This document shows positions 57,780-64,000 of a DNA stretch of 64,000 nucleotides, piece by piece (position 1 is the first letter of the stretch; each line of letters opens with the position of its first letter). The notes beneath the pieces are model-generated. The model was not told the DNA's origin. It was given only the letters and a program-made list of their open reading frames with translations, and searched no databases. The position numbers were made by a program, and so were the translations under genes. Source of the DNA: Isoetes taiwanensis (Eukaryota; Streptophyta; Lycopodiopsida; Isoetales; Isoetaceae); NCBI GenBank assembly GCA_021234155.1, contig JAJEKV010000006.1:9949003-10013002 (forward strand), read 5' to 3'.

Positions 57780-58760
57780 TTCTAGATTCGATGATCTGTA
57801 TAGACTGTAACCTTATAAGAAGATCCCTCTAGGAAACGTCTCCACTCCTTGAAAGAATCCACTATCGCCAACAACTCCTTGTCATAAATGGGATAGTTAA
57901 TTTCAGCAGCCTGAAACTTCCGTGAGTGATAGGCGATTGGATGCAATTCATGGTCATCCCCCTCCCGTGACAGGATCCCGCCAAAAGCAAAATCAAAAGC
58001 ATCTGCTTCAACAACATATGGGCGCAAAGGATCTGCATGAGCAAGAACTGGCGCCGTGGTAAAAACGTACTTTGAGTAACGAAAGTAGATTTTGCTTGCA
58101 CACTCCATTCAAATGGCACGTCCTTAACCGTGAGGCATATCAAAGGAAGGGCAATCTTTGAATAATCCCGAATGAAACACCGACAGAAATTGGCAAACCC
58201 AAGAAAACACTGAACATCTCGAACGGATGAAGGTGTTTGCCACTCCAGAACAGTGCTGACCTTTTCGGGATCCATAGAGACTCCATGTAGAGTGATATGA
58301 TAGCCAAAAAACTCCACATTATCATGCTCGAACTGACACTTCTCAAGTTTGGCATATAACCCGTGCTCACGAAGCTTCTGAAGAACCTGTCGAACAAGCT
58401 TCATGTTCATCGAGAGTCTTAGAATAAATAAGAATATCATCCAAATAGATGATAACAGAAGTGTCTAAGAACTCTCGAAAGACATCCTTGGCCATATGTT
58501 GGAATACTACTGGAGCAGTGGTAAGTCTAAACGGCATAATTGTGTACTCAAAATGTCCATACCGAGTACGAAAAGCTGTTTTCCACTCATCACCCTTCCA
58601 GATCCGGATAAGATTGTAGGCACCCTGAAGATCAATCTTCATAAAATAATGCGCACCTTGGAGTCGCTCCAACAACTCTAGGATCAGAGGAATCGATTCG
58701 ACACTGTAATTTTGTTGAGGCCACGATAATCAACGACCAGACGCAGCAAATCATCCTTTT
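57780..58760 (-). pseudogene. Chromovirus reverse transcriptase and RNase H
   Basis: RT palm: 'YFMKIDLQGAYNLIRI' (58,645), 'DEWKTAFRTRYGHFEY' (58,595), 'MPFRLTTAPVVFQ' (58,535, usually MPFGLTNAP) and intact 'IIYLDDILIYS' (58,455). Connection: 'LREHGLYAKLEKCQF', 'VEFFGYHI' and 'VQCFLGFANFCRCFI' (58,380-58,160). RNase H: 'VVEADAFDFAFGGILS' (first Asp changed in context, normally DASD/DASG), 'ELHPIAYHSRKF', 'YDKELLAIV' and 'VTVYTDHR' (58,020-57,790). There is a frameshift between RT and connection at about 58,400 and another at about 58,100. Confidence 0.88.
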
Positions 58761-58798
58761 GACGAAGAAGATAGGCGCTCTAGCAAGGACTGAGAATG

Positions 58799-59165
58799 TC
58801 AAATGAAATCAGTGGCTAGATTCTCTTCAATATAATCCCGCAAAACCTTCAACTCAGCGGGAGATAAACCATATATGGGACCATATGGCGGCATTGTCCC
58901 GGGCTGCAAATCAATAGGACAATCATATGGACGATGCTCTGTGAGCTTGCTGGCCTTGACTTTGTCAAAAACATCAGAGAAGTTGCCATATTTATCTAGG
59001 AACGTTGGGGAAGATTTCACTGATGCCGAGCTAGTCGACGGGTGAACTTGGATTGCAAATACTGAACTTGGATATTGCCTTCCAGATTTAACGAACTCGC
59101 GGAAATCTTCGAGATACAAAACTAAGGGCATAAAGAAGCCTCTACAGAAGCAGGAGCAGGAACAT

Positions 59166-59236
<71 letters not shown>

Positions 59237-59463
59237 ACTGGAGCAGGAATCGGAGCAGGAGCAACTAGAGCAGGAGTAGAAATTGGAGCTGGAGATGGAG
59301 CAAGAGCAGAAACTGGAGCTGGAGATGGAGCTGGGACATCATTGAGAACATGTTTAGAATCTAGGGCATGAAATGGAGCAGAGGCAAGAGTCGAATCACA
59401 ACATAGAGCAGAAACAGGAACAACAAGGATGGAATCAGGGGCCCACGATATTGCATGGATCAA
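58799..59463 (-). pseudogene. Linker before RT, with Ala-Pro repeat
   Basis: Coding of the pol linker: a low-complexity (Ala-Pro)n run coded by about a dozen GAGCAG (plus strand) copies at 59,150-59,245, then 'FREFVKSGRQYPSSVF', 'YGNFSDVFDKVKASKLTEH', 'YDCPIDLQPG' and 'LSPAELKVLRDYIEENL' (59,115-58,810). The last three are standard sequence ahead of the gypsy RT. The hexanucleotide expansion stays in frame. Confidence 0.8.
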
Positions 59464-59553
59464 AGTCGATGTTGGTGTAGAGTCCTGAACTGCAGATGAA
59501 ATGGAACTAGAGCTAGAACTAGCAAATCGAAAGGATCTAGTACGCCAATCAAT

Positions 59554-59901
59554 CTATGGGTTATGTAGCTCGAGCCAGGGCAGACCCAAGACTATTGGCG
59601 CATGTAGGCTAGCGATGAGATTGAAGGAAATATTACAAGAAACTCCCTCGAATAAAACCTGAAGAGGCGCAGTACATTCTGTGATTGCACCCGAGGAGAT
59701 CTCCCATCCATCAATCACTTCGACAGAACCGGGATGCTCAACCTTGCTTCTAGGGATTGCGTGCTTACTGACGAACACGTTACCCATAAAGCAAGCATTT
59801 GCACCACAATCAAGTTGCGCCAATGCTTCCAATCTTCCAACCTTTGATTTCAATGATATAGAGATGAAGAATGCCTTGCTGACCGGCCCCCGAATAAACA
59901 T
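59554..59901 (-). pseudogene. Chromovirus aspartic protease
   Basis: Open over 115 codons. 'LAQLDCGANACFM' at about 59,820 is the active-site loop, with D-C-G-A where D-S-G-A is usual. It is followed by 'EISSGAITECTAPL' and 'APIVLGLPWLELHNP' at the end, the flap/C-terminal strand typical of gypsy retropepsins. It cleaves the Gag-Pol polyprotein in active elements. The Ser-to-Cys change probably weakens it. It follows the gag zinc knuckle by a short gap. Confidence 0.8.
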
Positions 59902-59957
59902 GTCAAGAAGTGTGGAAGGAGTCTGAGAAAAGGCGGCCAGCCGACGAGAGACTCCTA

Positions 59958-60173
59958 CTACTCAGACCCGCCCCTGAAGTTTTTCGACTGATTTGGACGC
60001 TTCACAGGGTATCCACGAGCAATATGGTCAGTTCCTCCACAGTAGAGGTAAAGGTTAGCCTCTCTCCGATGCTGTTTCTCGGCGGCAGATAAAGGTACTT
60101 GAACTGCCCGATCAATCTGCATAGACTCAGGTCCGGAACTGCTGGATTCTACAGATGAAATCATAGAAGACAT
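59958..60173 (-). pseudogene. Chromovirus gag C-terminus (zinc knuckle remnant)
   Basis: 'PLSAAEKQHRREANLYLYCG' followed by 'GTDHIARGYPVKRPNQ' is the end of a gypsy gag. The usual knuckle C-x2-C-x4-H-x4-C has lost its first and last Cys, both now Tyr (a G-to-A change on the coding strand). The N-terminal capsid part is absent: the sequence stops near 60,175. Confidence 0.75.
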
Positions 60174-60193
60174 AGCTACATGTGACGAGCCTG

Positions 60194-61046
60194 CCGAGTT
60201 GACCCTCCTGGCAACTCGGGATATCTATAATTCTAGGTTGATAATACTGGTGAAGAATTAAAACTTCCTTTCAATTGAACTTACTTACTCCAAATTCAAT
60301 GAATATAATCAGGTAAGGTCAACATCCAATAAATCAACATTCTCAATAGAGATAACATCCAACTCTAGGAATCTTCTCGCTCAGCCACGAGCCACAACTG
60401 CACTGCTACCGTTAGCTTGACCACCGCCTTGCTCATTCACTGCACATATGCACTCACTGGGGTTAGTCCTCGTGACTAAGTGGGGATCCCTGGCTGCCGC
60501 TGCATGCATGGAAATACTCTGCAAATCTTGGGTGTTAGTCCTGTGCCTCCTGGTACAGGACTATTCATGCATACGACGGACCAGGTCAAGCTCAAGGATC
60601 CACAGACAGGCACGGGTCAGCCATCAAAAGCCCAGCAAAAGACCAAGCAGCAGACCACGCAGTCAAAGCCTGGGTCTGCTACCAAGAGGCGCCGCTCAGA
60701 CAAGTGACGGCCCGTCACCGCCCGCGTCAGCGTCAGCGTGATTCTAGGCACTTCAAGAGGCACCGCCAGCATTCCTGCAAATCAGGCCTCCTTCCAGGAG
60801 TCGGCACCGAGATCAGTCAGAGTGTCTATATTGGGCCAAAGGCCATTGTACTATATATATGAGTAGAGCTAGCACATGAGTTTTAGATGAGTTTTGAGTC
60901 TTGTCTCTTTTCAGTCTTCTCTCGATTGCGAGAGCTCATGTATGTTCATCATTGATATCAAGGAAGCTTATCATTTTCCTCTCATTGTTCTCTTTTGTTC
61001 TGTTTTCTTCTTCTTGTTCTCTTCTTGCAAATCCCGCGTGACATAG
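60194..61046 (+). repeat. Putative 5' LTR of the plus-strand gypsy element
   Basis: Starts TGTGACGAGCCTG and could end at GCGTGACA near 61,046. A hairpin CCGAGTTG/CAACTCGG lies at 60,197-60,222 next to the start, a TATA-like 'tactatatatatgag' at 60,849, and pyrimidine-rich leader sequence follows. It lies just where the chromovirus is cut and just upstream of gag. The second LTR is outside the window and I could not match a primer-binding site, so this remains tentative. Confidence 0.4.
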
Positions 61047-61173
61047 TCCCCCGGATTCTCCTGTTCGATCCACGGGTCCTCACAGAGGGCTGTCTTGCAA
61101 GAGTTCCCGAACCCAGACCCCAAACACTGTCGCCGCTGCCGGGTCTGATTCGCTTTTCCTTTTTTCTGTCGCC

Positions 61174-63225
61174 ATGTCTGTCCGAAACTTCACACCTGAA
61201 GAACTTCTTTCCCAGATGGCATCTCGCTTGGAGCGCCATCATCGAAGGGATCTGCTTATGACATTGAGGGAGGCCACATTCGGTCTAGGGCTCAGTCGGC
61301 GCCACCCACCCCTCGTGTCCTGTCTCGTCTAAATTCCCCACCTCAAGCATGCAAACATTGCTCACAGCCTCAGTCACCTCATCACTATCAGGAGCCCTAT
61401 CAGGCTCCCCCTTCTCAACCTTACTTTCATACCCCCGAACATGCCTACATCCATCATTCTTCTGGCCATACGCCTCTGCCTTCACAACCATCATCTCCTC
61501 CGGGTGGACAGGGATATCCACATGTCTCTTTTGCGCCTCTCCATGACTTTCCCTTTCCTACCTTTCCCACCGCTCTTCCTATTTACAACCTTACCGACCT
61601 CAAAACAAATGATCAGACACCTCCAGTACCTCCACCTCAGCAACCCCTTCATCAGGGTCTTTCCGGCACCATGCCACCTCCAACCACCTCAATATAATCC
61701 CTATCCAGTTCCTGTCCAGCCAAGCACTTTCACCTCTACCTTTCAGACCCTTAAGCTGACTTATCCCACCTTTGGCAACACGAAAGGTAAACCCTTAGAC
61801 CAAAGTGCTCAGGCCCACATGGAAGAATTTGAGGCTCTGGCTGTCCTGAATGGTCATGCGCAACCTCAACTGAAATTCCCACATTTTTCCACCACCTTTG
61901 CGTGGCTCTCCTCATCAATGGCTCATGTCAAACAAAAGCCACTGGAAACAAGATTGGTCAGAAATGAGAACTGCTTTTCTTTCTCACTATGGGACCACGG
62001 ATGATGATCAACTTCATCTCAAGCAACTCAATGACCTTCAACAAGAGCCCACGGAGTCCGCACGGGATTTTGCAGATCGTCTTCACATTCTGCTCAGCAA
62101 ACTCAAGGAGTATCCCACCACGAGCAGTTTTGGTGCGGTTTCTCCAAGGACTTCCTCCGACTATCCAACTCATGAATGAATATCTGCGCCCGAAGACTTT
62201 GGAGCAGGCTATCGACCTTGTCAATCACTCAGTCAATGTTTCCTCCCGTGGCGTGGCTCTTCAGGAGCTCCCTTTCATTCCACCCGTCATGGTTCCACAA
62301 ACTGCTGTTCAACCTCAACACGCCAATCCGCAGCGCAGTCAAATCTGGTGCCATATTTGCAAATATCAAGGCCACTTGGCGAATGAGTGCAACTCCACCA
62401 ATGGTCCGCCTCATTGTAAAAGATGCAACATGTGCAATCATGCCACGGAAGAGTGCACTCGCACTCATCCTACACCTTTCGCAACAAAAGCTGGTTTATC
62501 AAGTGCAAACCACACCTCTCGCCAACAATCGCCCAATATCAGCAGCCACCATTGCGGATGCAACCCAATCAACTCTATCATCAGCGGGGAGCAACAACGG
62601 GGACCCAACACACGTCCTCCTTTTGATCCTTCTAAAGCTTCGGTGTTATCCTTTGTCAAGAATGGGGTCATACCACCACGGCGTGTCCTCAACTTCCACA
62701 AGTTCAGGTACAGCTTCCTGGCACAAATCAGACCACCTCGGTCCGCCTCACGGCTTACCAACTCTGGATTGCCAATGGAAAACAAGGCCCGCGTCCTGTT
62801 CTTCAAGTGAAGCCACCTCGCGCGCGCCCTCGGCAATCACGCTATCAACCAGCTCACGCCACTCAACCTCGTTTGGATCAACAAACACGGGAAGAAATTT
62901 TTCGGGCTCTTAATCCTCCAATCCAGCCGTCAAATTGGGTTGGTTTGGTTTCGCGCCGGACCGATGCGTCCGTCCCTTAACCATTATTCCTAATGGCACC
63001 CAACCTGCCTTTGCAGTCGACACAATCCCTCATGAAGAGGAAAAAAAGGTTCACTTTGCACCTGACTTGGAGAAACTCATGCCGAATGTCATGCCTAAAG
63101 TTCGCCAAAGCATTCTGAACCTCATGCAAGCTGCTGAAGGCCGCACGTTGGCTAATGTTCATGCCACCAAGAAGCACCTTTCACGTCTCAACCTCCACGC
63201 TCTCAGACATATCCAAATATAGCTG
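61174..63225 (+). pseudogene. Ty3/gypsy gag
   Basis: ATG at 61,174 starts 'MSVRNFTPEELLSQMASRLE'. A Pro-rich part follows ('QAPPSQPYFHTPEH', near 61,405), then in other frames 'LTYPTFGNTKGKPLDQSA' (61,755), 'RAVLVRFLQGLPPTIQLMNE' (62,121) and a zinc knuckle 'CHICKYQGHLANEC' at 62,350-62,391, with a second Cys/His cluster 'CKRCNMCNHATEEC' just after. The stretch to 63,222 ('MPNVMPKVRQSILNLMQAAE') leads to the protease. At least four frame changes, so it is not functional as assembled. The double knuckle is typical of plant gypsy gag. Confidence 0.75.
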
Positions 63226-63229
63226 CTGA

Positions 63230-64000
63230 GGTTGACCTTCTCAAAGAAGTTGCGGCTTCATTATCACGCACTCCAAAGACCTTGTGGATCCAAAGACTCC
63301 TTTTTCTCATGTGCCTCTGGAACTCCAAGAGGAGCTGGCAAAAATCAAAATTCCTTTAAGTTTGGCAACAATTTTGAAACTCTGTCCTGCTCTCAAGGAC
63401 CAGTTACCACTCCCGACCGTTTTGGTTGGGGCTGTTGCTACCTCTACACCCACGGTCCATGCCACGGTGGGCAATCAACAAGTCAACCATGTTCAAATTG
63501 ATGGGGGTAGCGCAGTTAATCTCATCACGGATAAACTCCGCAAACAAATGGGCATCAAACAACTCTATCGTGCCCCATATGACATCAAATTGGCTAATGG
63601 CCATATCACGAGACCTCAAGGCGTCACGCCTCTTCTCCACATCAACATTGGTGATCTCCGATTCCCCTTGGAATTTGGTGTTTGGAAGGCTGGAGAAGAT
63701 CCAGGTGATTATGAAATGTTGGTCGGCAGACCTTTTCTCCGCCAGGCCAAGAGTATCCATTACTGGGCCACGGATCAGTTAGTTATCACAGATGGTCACC
63801 TTAATGCCACTATGGACCTGGAAACCGGTAAAATCATTTCGGTCGACAATGCTGAACCCTCTCTCTCAGACACTGATTCTGAGGACGCCCAGAATATCTA
63901 TCAAGTTCAGGCTCCACCAGCGAGTCTGCCTCTGTCATCCTACCCCGAGTATGCTGATCCTTGGGGAGAAATGACTCTTGATCAGGACCAGGCTGTGGCA
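63230..64000 (+). pseudogene. Ty3/gypsy pol start: aspartic protease, runs off the window
   Basis: Open from 63,230 (no ATG in this frame at the start; expected as part of a polyprotein) to the end of the window. 'VNHVQIDGGSAVNLITDKLR' at about 63,481-63,540 is the retropepsin active-site loop with D-G-G-S as in many plant gypsy elements. 'LANGHITRPQGV' and 'YEMLVGRPFLRQAKSIHYW' (63,709-63,765) complete the domain. An acidic linker follows ('DTDSEDAQNIYQ'). RT and integrase would lie beyond 64,000. This piece has no stop, in contrast to gag. Confidence 0.8.

Larger units (their letters stand above)
56031..60175 (-). mobile_element. Ty3/gypsy chromovirus, minus strand, 5'-truncated
   Basis: Order on the minus strand: gag zinc knuckle, protease, Ala-Pro linker, RT, RNase H, integrase, chromodomain. 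That is the Ty3/gypsy order with the chromovirus hallmark at the integrase C-terminus. The 'APAPRTRR' tail and gag/protease style are like Tcn1-type chromoviruses of fungi and non-seed plants (inference from memory). The gag N-terminus and 5' LTR are missing, cut at about 60,175 where sequence of the right-hand gypsy element begins. Stops and shifts occur in each domain, many explicable by C-to-T change (for example 'HP*SNGQVERTNQ' near 56,840). Confidence 0.85.

Noticed and set aside
60448-60741. A small gene in the putative LTR
   Set aside because: Two overlapping frames of similar length, no domain, position in LTR-like U3 sequence.

Overview
The window is a stretch of repeat-dense nuclear DNA from a land plant, with no intact host gene that I can recognise. 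Evidence for a plant is the set of element types: a CACTA-like transposon end (CACAACA... followed by a GGTCATTTAGCGACGT block), plant-style LINEs with a C-terminal RT zinc finger and AATAAA/TTCAAAAAA 3' ends, T-tailed tRNA-derived SINE, and two Ty3/gypsy elements. One gypsy element carries a chromodomain after its integrase and looks like the Tcn1-type chromoviruses reported from mosses and other non-seed plants. A non-seed plant is therefore my best guess, but this is inference; species is not determinable here.

Layout. 1-1.5 kb: dispersed repeat X-Y, also present at 49.1-52.5 kb. 2.0-2.9 kb: minus-strand LINE 3' end. 4.0-5.2 kb: a complete, non-coding retroposon with target-site duplications and a ladder of hairpins that share one loop. 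6.9-13.7 kb: an LTR-like 0.75-kb repeat family enclosing non-coding A-rich DNA, a (GATA)n tract and several tandem duplications. 15.0-15.7 kb: minus LINE 3' end. 15.6-18.6 and 33.7-34.6 kb: the two halves of one LINE, split by a 15.1-kb CACTA-like element (18,585-33,705) that is mostly filled by a 12.8-kb tandem array of about 0.8- and 1.1-kb units. 34.9-36.65 kb: a pair of 0.4-kb direct repeats. 36,688-46,076: a 9.4-kb DNA transposon with perfect 22-bp inverted termini, a transposase gene and a convergent second gene. 46.2-49.1 kb: LINE with a (TTCC)n tail. 49.1-52.5 kb: X-Y repeat interrupted by a SINE and by a 5'-truncated LINE, both with target duplications. 53.5-55.0 kb: LINE RT. 55.6-60.2 kb: minus-strand chromovirus. 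60.2-64.0 kb: plus-strand gypsy element running off the window.

How it works together: this is a nest of insertions, not an operon or pathway. Relative ages can be read from nesting: LINE before CACTA-like element; X-Y repeat before SINE and LINE; chromovirus gag cut off where the right-hand gypsy element starts. Almost every coding region has stops or frameshifts, many of them C-to-T type changes. The tandem array also shows base-level interleaving of two unit types, which suggests that the assembled consensus there is not fully trustworthy.
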